64,000 nt of DNA from Amycolatopsis sp. FDAARGOS 1241 (GCF_016889705.1 NZ_CP069526.1:8956001-9020000); one strand, 5' to 3'. Positions 40,493 through 48,647 are shown, counted from the first letter of the stretch. Notes: generated from the letters alone by a model not told the origin. Program-made: numbers and translations.

Positions 40493-41102
40493 GCCTCGCG
40501 GCGGCCGCGACCACCTGCGGTCCGACCGCCGCCGCGTCGAGCGGCTCCAATGACACGACGCCGACGCTCGCCCGCAGCCCCGGCACGCCGCGCACCGGCG
40601 CCGCGACGCCCGACGCGCCGGCCTCCAGCTCTCCGGTCGACGTGACCCAGCCGTCGCCGCCGGGCCGTAGCGCCATCGCGCGGCCCGCCGCACCCGCGCT
40701 GAGCGGATGGCGGCTGCCCACGCGGTATGCGACGTGGTAGCTCGTCCACGACGGCTCCACGACCGCGACGACCTGCGCCTGGTCGCCCTGGGCCACGGTC
40801 AGGTGCGCCGTGGCGCCCACCTTCTCGGCCAGCTCGCGCAGCACCGGCCGCGCCGCCTCGCGCAGCTGCGGCAGCACCTGCCCGGCGAGCCGCAGCAGCC
40901 CGACGCCCAGCCGCACCTTCGTGCCGTCGCGCCAGATCAGGCCACGCTCCGACAGCGGCACCAGCAGCCGGTAGACGGCCGCGCGGCTCGCACCGATCGC
41001 GACGGCCAGCTCGGAGATGGTCGCCGCCTCCTCGCCCGCGTCGGCCACCGCCTGCAGCAGGGCCAGGCCACGATCGAGGGTCAGCGACCCCTCCCTGCTC
41101 AC
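40464..41102 (-). CDS. IclR-family transcriptional regulator
   Basis: 212 residues. The N-terminal winged helix reads LDRGLALLQAVADAGEEAAT and ELAVAIGASRAAVYRLLVPL; the effector domain (75-210) has RVGSRHPLSAGAAGRAMAL and a typical VGVVSLEP end, though it is shorter than usual (IclR proteins are commonly about 250 residues). Its GTG overlaps by four bases the stop of the uncharacterised gene upstream (GTGA), so the two are co-translated. IclR regulators often control aromatic catabolism; homogentisate dioxygenase is encoded divergently next to this pair and is the probable target. Confidence 0.88.
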   Translation of the reverse strand: MSREGSLTLDRGLALLQAVADAGEEAATISELAVAIGASRAAVYRLLVPLSERGLIWRDGTKVRLGVGLLRLAGQVLPQLREAARPVLRELAEKVGATAHLTVAQGDQAQVVAVVEPSWTSYHVAYRVGSRHPLSAGAAGRAMALRPGGDGWVTSTGELEAGASGVAAPVRGVPGLRASVGVVSLEPLDAAAVGPQVVAAAARLTEVLRTDS

Positions 41103-41974
41103 AGCAGCTCGAGCTCACCCAGGTCGGCCACCGGCTCCGCGAACGACGCCGCCGCGTACGACGCGAAGAGCTCGCGCACGGCCTTCGCGGCCGGCTCCGG
41201 CAGCGCGCGGGCCTCGTCGGCCAGCGCCTTGCCGTCGGTGGACTCCAGCGCCGCGCGCACGTCGCCGCCCGAGAGGCAGCGGGCCGACGCGACGATCAGG
41301 TTCAGGAACCCGTGGTGGGTGAAGCCCGAGTCCGGGTCCGTGTGCCGGACGGCGCGGTGCAGGCTGTTGGTGGCCTTGAACGACGCGCCCGGCGAGCCGC
41401 TGACCACCGACAGGAAGTCGGCGACCTCGTCCACGCTGGGGAAGTTCTCGCCCGCGGGGCCGCCGCAGCGGATCTTCGGCCAGCTGCCGTGCTCGATCAC
41501 CTTGCGCACACCGTCTAGCCAGCCGATGCCCCGCCGCGGCTCGACGACGCGGATCACGTCCTCGGGCACGAACTCCGACACGCGCTCCAGCCACACCTCG
41601 TCGACGTCGGACGGCGCCGGCATCTCGACCATCCGCAGCGACAGCAGCTCGCTCCGGGACTCGACGATCGAGATCGCCTTGGGCACACCTCCGAGCCCGG
41701 TGTCGATGATCAAGGAAAGAGGCAGCGGCTCCTTCGGCTTGATCTTGATCAACTCGGTGATCAGCTCGGGCAGCCGCGAGGCCTGGCAGAGGAAAACGCC
41801 CAGCACACCGGCGTGCTCACCACCCCGGGACTCGTAGTGCTCGCGCAACGCGTCGGGCATGGCCACGTCCGCGGGCGGGAAGAGCGCCGAGTCGTCGACG
41901 AGCCGCGCGAACAGGGGAGGAATTCCACGGGGGCCGGGGGGCGTGAGTTCCACAGCGCTTGACACGACTGACAC
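41099..41974 (-). CDS. Uncharacterised protein linked to homogentisate dioxygenase
   Basis: 291 residues, no membrane segment. The chain starts PPLFARLVDDSALFPPADVA, has an alternating beta/alpha pattern in the middle (PLSLIIDTGLGG, SWPKIRCGGPAGENFPSVDE), and ends with SFKATNSLHRAVRH then HHGFLNLIVASARC. The KIRCGG, FKAT and HGFLNL segments look like strand ends of a TIM-barrel-type enzyme (inference). No known enzyme family is recognised. The GTG at 41974 has TACGCT six bases before it. It is divergent from hmgA by 65 bases and coupled to the IclR gene, so it may take part in tyrosine/homogentisate breakdown. Confidence 0.75.
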   Translation of the reverse strand: MSVVSSAVELTPPGPRGIPPLFARLVDDSALFPPADVAMPDALREHYESRGGEHAGVLGVFLCQASRLPELITELIKIKPKEPLPLSLIIDTGLGGVPKAISIVESRSELLSLRMVEMPAPSDVDEVWLERVSEFVPEDVIRVVEPRRGIGWLDGVRKVIEHGSWPKIRCGGPAGENFPSVDEVADFLSVVSGSPGASFKATNSLHRAVRHTDPDSGFTHHGFLNLIVASARCLSGGDVRAALESTDGKALADEARALPEPAAKAVRELFASYAAASFAEPVADLGELELL

Positions 41975-41985
41975 GCTAGTAGCGT
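41973..41985. promoter_or_regulatory. Palindrome ACGCTAGTAGCGT with the -10 of the HGD-linked gene
   Basis: Arms ACGCTA and TAGCGT are separated by one base. The right arm contains the minus-strand -10 (TACGCT, 41981-41986) of the uncharacterised gene and the left arm reaches its GTG, so a repressor here would block it. It is 55 bases upstream of hmgA. A candidate IclR operator. Confidence 0.55.
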
Positions 41986-42039
41986 ACGACAAGAGGACAA
42001 AATAGTTCGTTCTGCGGACACTTGCTCGAGGAGCCACCC

Positions 42040-43212
42040 ATGCCCTTCTACCGGCAAGTAGGCGAGATCCCCCACAAGCGGCACACCGCGTTCCGCCGGC
42101 CCGACGGCAGCCTCTACGCCGAGGAACTCATGGGCGCGGAGGGCTTCTCGGCCGATTCGGCCCTGCTGTACCACCGCGGGATGCCGACGGCCATCGTCGA
42201 CGCCGTCGCCGTACCCGACGACCGCGGCACGCTGACGCCGAACCACCCGCTGAAGCCGCGCCACTTCAAGACGCCGGAGCTGAAGTTCGGCGCGTCCGCC
42301 GACGCCGTCACCGACCGGCGGCGGCTCTTCGGCAACAACGACGTGACCATCGGCTTCGTCGTCGCCACGGCGCCGAGCCCCCTGTACCGCAACGCGGCGG
42401 GTGACGAGCTGCTGTACGTCCAGGGCGGCACGGCTCTGGTCGAAACGAGCTACGGCTCTCTGGAGGTCGGGGACGGCGACTACGTCGTGATCCCGACGTC
42501 GTGCACCTACCGCGTGGTGCCCCACGGCGAGGTGCGGCTGTACGTGCTGGAGGCGCGCGGCCACATCGGCCCGCCGAAGCGCTACCTGTCGGCGAAGGGG
42601 CAGTTCCTGGAGCACTCGCCGTACTGCGAGCGGGACCTCAGGGGACCGGTCGCACCACTGGTCGTGGATGGTTCGGACGTCGAGGTCCTCGTCCGCCACC
42701 GCGCCGGCCTGACGCGCTACACGTACGCGACACACCCCTTCGACGTCGTCGGCTGGGACGGCTGCCTGTACCCGTGGGCCTTCAACATCGACGACTTCGA
42801 GCCCATCACCGGCCGTGTCCACCAGCCGCCGCCCGTGCACCAGACGTTCGAGGGGCCGAACTTCGTGGTGTGCTCGTTCTGCCCGCGCAAGGTCGACTAC
42901 CACGAGAACTCGATCCCCGTGCCGTACAACCACGCGAACGTCGACTCCGACGAGCTGATGTTCTACGTCCGCGGCAACTACGAAGCCCGCCGCGGCTCGG
43001 GCATCGGCATCGGCTCCCTCTCGCTCCACCCGTCCGGCTTCACGCACGGCCCGCAACCGGGCGCCGCGGAGGCGTCGATCGGCGCGGAGTTCTTCGACGA
43101 GACGGCGGTCATGGTGGACACGTTCGCTCCGCTGGAGCTCGGGGAAGCCGCTGTGGCGTCCGAAGATGAGGCATACGCGTGGTCGTGGTCGGGGAGGGGG
43201 CCGGGGGCCTGA
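42040..43212 (+). CDS. hmgA: Homogentisate 1,2-dioxygenase
   Basis: 390 residues of cupin fold. Iron ligands fall in VPYNHANVDSDELMFYVRGN (His and Glu) and SLHPSGFTHGPQPGAAE (His). The N-terminus MPFYRQVGEIPHKRHTAFRR is the actinobacterial type. It opens the ring of homogentisate to maleylacetoacetate in tyrosine and phenylalanine breakdown. GAGGAG precedes the ATG at 42040. The next enzymes (isomerase, fumarylacetoacetase) are not in the window. Its 3' end overlaps the convergent membrane protein gene by 235 bases. Confidence 0.96.
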   Translation: MPFYRQVGEIPHKRHTAFRRPDGSLYAEELMGAEGFSADSALLYHRGMPTAIVDAVAVPDDRGTLTPNHPLKPRHFKTPELKFGASADAVTDRRRLFGNNDVTIGFVVATAPSPLYRNAAGDELLYVQGGTALVETSYGSLEVGDGDYVVIPTSCTYRVVPHGEVRLYVLEARGHIGPPKRYLSAKGQFLEHSPYCERDLRGPVAPLVVDGSDVEVLVRHRAGLTRYTYATHPFDVVGWDGCLYPWAFNIDDFEPITGRVHQPPPVHQTFEGPNFVVCSFCPRKVDYHENSIPVPYNHANVDSDELMFYVRGNYEARRGSGIGIGSLSLHPSGFTHGPQPGAAEASIGAEFFDETAVMVDTFAPLELGEAAVASEDEAYAWSWSGRGPGA

Positions 43213-44000
43213 AAGCGGATGTCTCCGGTCCAGACGTGACCGGGGAGGCCGGCCTTGCGACCAGTTGTCCACAGGCGTCGGGCGGCAGCGATGTCGAGCG
43301 CAGCGCTCAAGGACGCCTGCGGCACGCGGAAGGCGACTTCGGCGCCGTCACGGACCGCGCGGGCCTCGATGCTCAGCCGGTCGTGGGTGAACGTGATCGT
43401 CCACGATGCCCGCGCCCTGGCTCTGCGTCCGGCCGGCTGAACCGGGTCCTCGCGCGGCGAGCCCAACGCGCGTGACAGGACCGGCAGCGGCTCGGCGCCG
43501 GCGGGCGGTGCGTCCTCGATCCGGCCGCGCCGGCGCTGCGCGATGCCGGGGAACGCGACCCACGCCTGGTCGCCGGCCCTGATCAGCCAGAGTCGCCGCT
43601 GGCCCGCCGGCTGCGCGTGCAGGCTCAGGCCGACGGTGGCGTTGAGCCAGCGGCCGTCGGGCAAGCGCACGCCGATCGTCCGGCGGCGGGCGACCAGGCC
43701 GTCGGGCTCGCAGAGCATTTCCTCGAACGGCGCGTCGGGGTCGGGCTGGGACCGGGGCTCTCGGGCGGCGGCGTACGCCCACGTCACCAGGTAGGGCACG
43801 CCGAAGAACAGCACGTAGATCGGCACGGCGACGCCGAGGCCGGCAAAGAACAGCGCGATGCCGACGAGTGTCAGGGCGGTCCTCGCCACGAGCCGCCGGG
43901 TGAGCCGGCGATGGCTCACGGCGTACGGCACGCCGTTGGGCGGCAGCGGCGCGCCGGGCAGCTCGGAGCCCGGCTCCCACACGCCGGTGGGTTCGGTCAT
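42978..44000 (-). CDS. Hypothetical membrane protein with over-long C-terminus
   Basis: 340 residues as the frame stands. After a Pro-rich start (MTEPTGVWEPGSELPGAPLP) two helices form a hairpin (TALTLVGIALFFAGLGVAVP and IYVLFFGVPYLVTWAYA); a soluble domain follows, with RWLNATVGLSLHAQPAGQRR and WTITFTHDRLSIEARAVRDG. Up to about residue 262 (GHVWTGDIRF, near 43215) the sequence looks like ordinary protein; the last 78 residues are the antisense of hmgA and are Ser/Ala-rich without character. The original stop was probably lost or the true stop lies in a variant. GGGGAC precedes the ATG at 44000. Family not recognised. Confidence 0.6.
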   Translation of the reverse strand: MTEPTGVWEPGSELPGAPLPPNGVPYAVSHRRLTRRLVARTALTLVGIALFFAGLGVAVPIYVLFFGVPYLVTWAYAAAREPRSQPDPDAPFEEMLCEPDGLVARRRTIGVRLPDGRWLNATVGLSLHAQPAGQRRLWLIRAGDQAWVAFPGIAQRRRGRIEDAPPAGAEPLPVLSRALGSPREDPVQPAGRRARARASWTITFTHDRLSIEARAVRDGAEVAFRVPQASLSAALDIAAARRLWTTGRKAGLPGHVWTGDIRFQAPGPLPDHDHAYASSSDATAASPSSSGANVSTMTAVSSKNSAPIDASAAPGCGPCVKPDGWSEREPMPMPEPRRAS

Positions 44001-44088
44001 GGCGTCCCCAGGGTTCGAAGTAGATCACCGGCTATTCGCCATTCGTGCGGGGGGCGTTACGGGTCGGGTCTTCCCAAGTCGCTGTAAT

Positions 44089-44107
44089 TCAGGTTAGGCT
44101 CACCTAA
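44089..44107. promoter_or_regulatory. Iron box (IdeR/DtxR operator)
   Basis: TCAGGTTAGGCTCACCTAA matches the 19-bp consensus TTAGGTTAGGCTAACCTAA at 17 positions. It lies directly before the ribosome site of the DUF2470 gene, where a bound IdeR-type repressor would block transcription when iron is plentiful. Confidence 0.85.
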
Positions 44108-44121
44108 GTAGGAGGTGACCC

Positions 44122-44922
44122 GTGACCGAGGCCCCGACATCCGTCCGCCGCCCGCCCGCGCCGAACCCCGCCGAGCGGGCCAAGACGATCGCGACGCGCA
44201 ACGGCCCGGCGACGGTCATGCCGACCGTCGAGCGCGCCGACTGCGAGGCCGAGCGCGTGGTACCCGTGATGCACCACGTGCACCACAGCGGCAGCGTCAG
44301 CATTCTTCTGCCGGACGAGCACCCCATGGTCCGCTCGACCCGGCAGACCCAGCGCGGCGAGCTCGCCGTCATGGTCGAGCTCGCCGACCACGCCCCGGTG
44401 GACCTGCGGGAACCGATCCGCGGCCTGTTGTGGATAACAGGATGGCTCCGGCCGCTGACGGCGGTGTCGGCGCGGGCGCGCGCCGTGTCCATCGCCGAGC
44501 AGCGGCCGGACCACCGGCTGCTGGACGTCGGCCACGGCCTCACGCTGCTCCGCCTGACGCCAGCGTCCCTCGTCCTCGCGGACGCCGAGGGTACGCACTC
44601 GCTGCGGCCGCACATGTTCAGCGCCGCGCCGCCGGACCCGTTCCACAGCTATGAGGCGGACTGGCTGCGGCACCTCGAGAGCGACCACTCGGACGTCGTC
44701 GTACAGCTCGCGAAGCACCTGCCGCCCGATCTCCAGCAGGGCCGCATCCGCCCCCTCGGCCTCGACCGCTTCGGCCTGCGCCTCCGCATCGAATCCGACA
44801 CCGGCGACCACGACGTGCGCCTCGCGTTCTCCCGCATGGTCGACAGCCCGCCCCAACTCGCCGCCGAAATGCGCCGGCTGGTGGGCTGCCCGTTCCTACG
44901 GCAGCAGCGCAGCGCCGGCTGA
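44122..44922 (+). CDS. DUF2470 domain protein, iron-regulated
   Basis: 266 residues, cytoplasmic. N-terminal residues 10-100 resemble a PNPOx-like barrel (VERADCEAERVVPVMHHVHH, then VSILLPDEHPM and ELAVMVELADHAPVDLREPI); the C-terminal DUF2470 part begins at EADWLRHLESDHSDVVVQLA and contains GLDRFGLRLRIESDTGDHDV and VRLAFSRMVDSPPQLAAEMR. DUF2470 occurs in heme-degrading HugZ-type proteins. A perfect AGGAGGTGA precedes the GTG start, and an iron box lies immediately upstream. In M. tuberculosis the gene next to bfrB, Rv3839, is in the IdeR regulon; this is the probable counterpart. A role in heme iron handling is inferred. Confidence 0.85.
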   Translation: MTEAPTSVRRPPAPNPAERAKTIATRNGPATVMPTVERADCEAERVVPVMHHVHHSGSVSILLPDEHPMVRSTRQTQRGELAVMVELADHAPVDLREPIRGLLWITGWLRPLTAVSARARAVSIAEQRPDHRLLDVGHGLTLLRLTPASLVLADAEGTHSLRPHMFSAAPPDPFHSYEADWLRHLESDHSDVVVQLAKHLPPDLQQGRIRPLGLDRFGLRLRIESDTGDHDVRLAFSRMVDSPPQLAAEMRRLVGCPFLRQQRSAG

Positions 44923-44929
44923 GGGGTTC

Positions 44930-45640
44930 GGGCTCGCGGGCCGCTGGTGGGTCGAACCCACCGAAGTGCTCGCGCCCGCGCGCCGACGCTGGGTCCGACC
45001 CACCGAGATGCGGGCGGTATCGGTCATCCTTAGGTCCGACCCACCGGGTCGTTCGTGCCCGCCGACCGCCGCACGACCCGAGTGCGCGCCCTCACCGGCT
45101 GATCTTGGGCCCAACCCACCGTGATACTCGTACCGTGAGCCACCATCGGGTCCGACCCACCGAGATGCTCGCGGTGTCAGTGTCCTTCGGTCCACCCACC
45201 AGGGCGGTCGCGGTCACGGACCGCCCAACAACCGAAGCGCCCGCACGCACCAGCTGACCTTGGGCCCAACCCACCGTGATACTCGTACCGCCAGCCACCA
45301 TCGGGTCCGACCCACCGAGATGCTCGCGGTGTCAGTGTCCTTCGGCCCACCCGCCAGGGCGTTCGCGCCCGCCGACCGCCGCACGACCCGAGTGCGCGCC
45401 CTCACCGGCTGACCTTGGGCTCAACCCGCCGTGACGCTCGTGCCGTGAGCCACCACTGGGTTTGACCCACCGAGTTGCTCGTACCCACGAACCGCCCGGC
45501 AGCCGAAGCGCTCGTACCCACGAGCCGGCTGTGGGATTCAACCCACTGAAGGCTCGCGATGTTGGTAGTGCGTAGGTCCGACCCGCCGAACCATTCACAC
45601 CCGGCACAACTTGTCCCCATGGGAATGGTTCGCCGGCTGT
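44930..45640. repeat. Tandem ~156-bp repeat array rich in GGGTNNNACCC palindromes
   Basis: The element GGGTCCGACCC stands at 44991, 45148 and 45303 and as GGGTTTGACCC at 45458 (spacing 157, 155, 155), each followed by CACCGAG and a conserved stretch. Each unit also contains a GGGCCCAACCC or GGGCTCAACCC copy (45107, 45262, 45417), and single copies occur at 44949 and 45575. Short open frames across it change between units, so it is not coding. The array follows the DUF2470 gene. Confidence 0.85.
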
Positions 45641-46010
45641 CCCCATGGGGACAGGTCGACTGATCCACAGGTGGACAACTCGGAGTCATGCCGATGGGAA
45701 GAGTCGCAACCTGTCCGCATGGGGATGGTTTGTCACCCTGGGGCAAACCATCAGTGCCAGGACATTGGGTCGGACCCAAGCTCGCGACACCGGGCCGAGT
45801 CGGGCGCCCAAAGCTGCGTGCCACGCCCTGGCGCGCCCAACTCGGCGGCAGGTGTGGCGAGCCTCGGGTCGAACTCGACCGGCTCTGACCAGCACTGCGC
45901 CGCCACCGCAGGAGCTAGGTCGGACCCAACCAACCACAAGCCCGGTGCACGCAGAACACAGAACTGGGCCGGCCCCACCGACGTGGAGCCGGCCCAGCGG
46001 CGACCCGAGC
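45641..46010. other. Gene-free region with long palindromes
   Basis: CTGTCCCCATGGGGACAG (45637-45654) is an 18-bp perfect palindrome, with two imperfect relatives at about 45610 and 45712. ATGGTTTG...CAAACCAT (45724-45751) could form a hairpin, and TTGGGTCGGACCCAA (45765-45779) is a 15-bp palindrome found again at 49638. No gene is supported before 46011. Confidence 0.6.
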
Positions 46011-46478
46011 TCAGTCGTCGGCGAGTTCGGGTGGGAAGCCGCCCGTGGCGATCGGGCCCCAGCGGTCGATGGTGATGCGGATGAGGCTCTTGCCCTGCTT
46101 GCGCATGGCCTCGCGGTACTCGTCCCAGTCCGGGTGCTCACCGGAGATGCTGCGGAAGTAGTCCACGAGCGGCTCGACCGAGTCGGGCAGGTCGATGACC
46201 TCCGCGGTGCCGTCGACCTGCACCCAGGCGCCGTTCCACTCGTCCGAGAGCACGCAGACGGACACGGCCGGGTTGCGCCGCAGGTTCGTCACCTTCGCGC
46301 GCTGTGGATAAGTCGCGATGACGATGCGGCCCTGCGCATCGATGCCGCAGGTGTTGGGGGACAGTTGCGGCCGCCCGTCGGCGCGGGTGGTGACGAGGAT
46401 CGCGCGGTGACGCGGCCGCAGGAACTCGACCAGCGCGTCGCGGTCGACCTTCGTGTTGGTGGCGATAGTCCGAGGCAT
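46011..46478 (-). CDS. PPOX-class F420-dependent oxidoreductase
   Basis: 155 residues, split beta-barrel. It starts MPRTIATNTKVDRDALVEFL, with the cofactor segment AILVTTRADGRPQLSPNTCG and the strand NPAVSVCVLSDEWNGAWVQV, ending LIRITIDRWGPIATGGFPP. This pattern is that of Rv1155-like F420 or flavin binding proteins of actinobacteria; the substrate is unknown. A perfect DnaA-box 9-mer (TTATCCACA on the minus strand, 46303-46311) lies inside the gene. The ATG at 46478 has TACCGT seven bases upstream, on DNA shared with the promoter of the divergent CPBP gene. Confidence 0.9.
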   Translation of the reverse strand: MPRTIATNTKVDRDALVEFLRPRHRAILVTTRADGRPQLSPNTCGIDAQGRIVIATYPQRAKVTNLRRNPAVSVCVLSDEWNGAWVQVDGTAEVIDLPDSVEPLVDYFRSISGEHPDWDEYREAMRKQGKSLIRITIDRWGPIATGGFPPELADD

Positions 46479-46485
46479 GACCCCG

Positions 46486-46495
46486 ACGGTAGCGT
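46486..46495. promoter_or_regulatory. Overlapping divergent leaderless -10 elements
   Basis: ACGGTAGCGT contains TACCGT on the minus strand (46486-46491, seven bases before the ATG at 46478) and TAGCGT on the plus strand (46490-46495, six bases before the ATG at 46502). The two boxes share the TA at 46490-46491 and the genes are only 23 bases apart. Confidence 0.75.
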
Positions 46496-46501
46496 GCGCT
46501 C

Positions 46502-47326
46502 ATGAGCACCACAGAGCGATCGGGCCTGCGATCCTGGCTGCTGCCCGTTCCGCCGGAACTCCCCGCGCCCGTGGCGGACGAAAAGGAGCGCCGGGCGATC
46601 AAGCTGGAGCTGGTGCTCGTCTTCGGCATCACCCTCGGGCTCTCGGGCGCCCGCAGCCTGCTGTCCCTTGTGGACTCCCTGCTGCGGCCCGTCCCACTCG
46701 CCCAGCAGCAGGTGCAGCTCAACGTCCCCCAGGCCGCCGCCAGCCTGCTGGACCTGCTCCAGCAGCTGCTCGGCGCGCTGCAGCTCGTCGGCTGGGGTGC
46801 GCTCGGCCTGTACCTGCTGTGGCGCGCCGGCCTCAAGCTGCGTGACGTCGGCCTCGACCGCCGCTCCCCCCGGTCCGACGCGCTCATCACCGTCGGCCTG
46901 GCCGCCGTGATCGGCATCCCCGGCCTCGGTCTGTACTTCCTCTCCTACCACCTGGGCTTCAGCCTCGCGGTCCAACCGTCCACTTTGGGCGATACGTGGT
47001 GGCGGCCCGTCGCGCTCACGCTCTCGGCGTTCGGCAACGCGTTCGCCGAAGAGGTGCTCGTGGTCGGCTACCTGATCACCCGGCTGCGGCAGCTGGGCGT
47101 CCGCGAGAACTCCTCACTCGCGGGCGCCGCGGTATTGCGCGGCTCGTACCACCTGTACCAGGGTTTCGGCGGGTTCGTCGGGAACCTCATCATGGGGCTC
47201 GTCTTCGGCCGCGTCTGGCAGCGCACCAACCGCCTGTGGCCGCTCGTCGCCGCCCACACCCTTTTCGACGTGGTGTCTTTCGTCGGCTATTCGCTCCTGA
47301 AAGGCCAGGTTTCCTGGCTCCCCTGA
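46502..47326 (+). CDS. CPBP-family intramembrane metalloprotease homologue
   Basis: 274 residues with seven or eight helices. The CPBP/CAAX-protease motifs are visible: first the double glutamate in NAFAEEVLVVGYLITRL (the usual EExxxR has Gly-Tyr in this position, as in some actinobacterial members), then GSYHLYQGFGGFVGNLIMGL and VAAHTLFDVVSFVGY with the histidines. Members cleave or modify membrane-associated peptides and are linked to peptide tolerance. The leaderless ATG at 46502 follows TAGCGT by six bases. Divergent from the PPOX gene and 24 bases before arcA. Confidence 0.87.
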   Translation: MSTTERSGLRSWLLPVPPELPAPVADEKERRAIKLELVLVFGITLGLSGARSLLSLVDSLLRPVPLAQQQVQLNVPQAAASLLDLLQQLLGALQLVGWGALGLYLLWRAGLKLRDVGLDRRSPRSDALITVGLAAVIGIPGLGLYFLSYHLGFSLAVQPSTLGDTWWRPVALTLSAFGNAFAEEVLVVGYLITRLRQLGVRENSSLAGAAVLRGSYHLYQGFGGFVGNLIMGLVFGRVWQRTNRLWPLVAAHTLFDVVSFVGYSLLKGQVSWLP

Positions 47327-47337
47327 CCGTCGCTCAT

Positions 47338-47343
47338 TAGGCT
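47338..47343 (+). promoter_or_regulatory. Leaderless -10 element (TAGGCT) of arcA
   Basis: TAGGCT is followed by seven bases and the GTG at 47351. It lies just after the stop of the CPBP gene. Confidence 0.65.
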
Positions 47344-47350
47344 CGGCCCA

Positions 47351-48562
47351 GTGAACGACGTGACGGCACCACCCAGGGTGGACAGCGAAGTCGGACCCCT
47401 TCGTGCGGTTCTCCTGCACCGGCCGGGAAACGAGCTCAAAAGGCTGACCCCCCGCAACAACGACCAGCTCCTCTTCGACTCCATCCCGTGGGTGGATCGA
47501 GCCCAGGAAGAACACGACGCGTTCGCGGAAGTGCTCCGCAGCCGCGGCGTCGAAGTGCTGCTGCTGGCCGACACCCTGCGCACGGCGCTCGAAGACCAGC
47601 GCGCCCACGCCGCGGGCGTCCACGCGGCTGTGGATGAACGTCGTCTCGGCGCCGACCTCGCCGATTCACTGCGCTCGCACCTCAGTGGCGTCGACGCCGG
47701 CACGCTCGCCGAGGTCCTCATGGCGGGCCTCACGTTCGAGGAGCTGCCGACGTCCGAGGGCGCGTCGCTGGTGCGCATGATGCGCGATCCGCACGACTTC
47801 GCCGTCGACCCGCTGCCGAACCTGTTGTTCACGCGCGACTCGTCGGCGTGGATCGGCGACCGTGTCGCGATCTCGTCGCTGACCATGCCCGCGCGGCGGC
47901 GCGAGACGGCTGTGCTCGACCTCGTCTACGCCTACCACCCGCGCTTCCGCCACGCCGCGCGCGCGTACGGCGCCCACTCCGCACCCATCGAGGGCGGCGA
48001 CGTGATGCTGCTGGCCCCGGGCGTGGTGGCCGTCGGCATCGGCGAGCGGACCACGCCGGCGGGCGCGGAGTCGCTCGCACGCTCGGTGTTCGCCGACGGG
48101 CTCGCCCACACCGTGCTGGCCGTGCCGATCGAGCAGTCGCGCGCGACGATGCACCTGGACACCGTGTGCACGATGGTCGCGGCCGACGCCGTGGTCATGT
48201 ACCCGCTCGCGCGCGATTCGCTCACGGCGTTCACCGTCCGTCCGACCGGCGACGGCGGCGTGAAGGTCGCCGGCCCGGCGCCGTTCCTCAGCGCGGCCGC
48301 GGAAGCGATGGGCATCGACCGGCTGCGCGTGATCGACACCGGACTCGACCCGGTGACCGCCGAACGCGAGCAATGGGACGACGGCAACAACACGCTCGCG
48401 CTCGCGCCGGGCGTCGTCGTGGGTTACGAGCGCAACGTGGAGACCAACGAGCGCCTGGCCGCCGCCGGGATCGAGGTCCTGGCCATCACCGGATCCGAAC
48501 TCGGTTCCGGCCGGGGCGGGCCGCGCTGCATGTCGTGCCCGATCCTTCGGGACACGATCTAA
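47351..48562 (+). CDS. arcA: Arginine deiminase
   Basis: 403 residues of the guanidino-modifying fold. Active-site parts are [16 protein letters not shown] (Asp), the His and Glu in [10 protein letters not shown] and IEGGDVMLL, and the nucleophilic Cys in [10 protein letters not shown] at the C-terminus. It hydrolyses arginine to citrulline and ammonia, the first step of the arginine deiminase pathway. No arcB or arcC lies beside it, so it acts as a stand-alone gene here, as in other actinomycetes. It appears leaderless. The gap downstream holds the ferritin control region. Confidence 0.96.
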   Translation: MNDVTAPPRVDSEVGPLRAVLLHRPGNELKRLTPRNNDQLLFDSIPWVDRAQEEHDAFAEVLRSRGVEVLLLADTLRTALEDQRAHAAGVHAAVDERRLGADLADSLRSHLSGVDAGTLAEVLMAGLTFEELPTSEGASLVRMMRDPHDFAVDPLPNLLFTRDSSAWIGDRVAISSLTMPARRRETAVLDLVYAYHPRFRHAARAYGAHSAPIEGGDVMLLAPGVVAVGIGERTTPAGAESLARSVFADGLAHTVLAVPIEQSRATMHLDTVCTMVAADAVVMYPLARDSLTAFTVRPTGDGGVKVAGPAPFLSAAAEAMGIDRLRVIDTGLDPVTAEREQWDDGNNTLALAPGVVVGYERNVETNERLAAAGIEVLAITGSELGSGRGGPRCMSCPILRDTI

Positions 48563-48566
48563 AAGC

Positions 48567-48585
48567 AAAAGTTAGCCTTCCCTAA
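48567..48585 (-). promoter_or_regulatory. Iron-box-like site 1 upstream of ferritin
   Basis: On the minus strand TTAGGGAAGGCTAACTTTT matches the 19-bp IdeR consensus at 14 positions, including the core AGGCTAAC. It is the upstream member of a pair, 131 bases before the ferritin start. Confidence 0.65.
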
Positions 48586-48600
48586 TTGCCTTGAATTTAT

Positions 48601-48619
48601 TAAGGCGAGGCTAACCAAA
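48601..48619 (+). promoter_or_regulatory. Iron-box-like site 2 upstream of ferritin
   Basis: TAAGGCGAGGCTAACCAAA matches the IdeR consensus at 15 of 19 positions. Tandem boxes well upstream of a ferritin gene are the arrangement by which IdeR activates bfrB in mycobacteria. Confidence 0.7.
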
Positions 48620-48647
48620 AGTAGTGTCGATTTCTTTAGGAATAGTA

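Noticed and set aside
44896..45830. Chain of short minus-strand frames with repeated SVGRT and SRWVGP peptides
   Set aside because: They follow the ~156-bp repeat, shift frame between units, and lack starts with ribosome sites.
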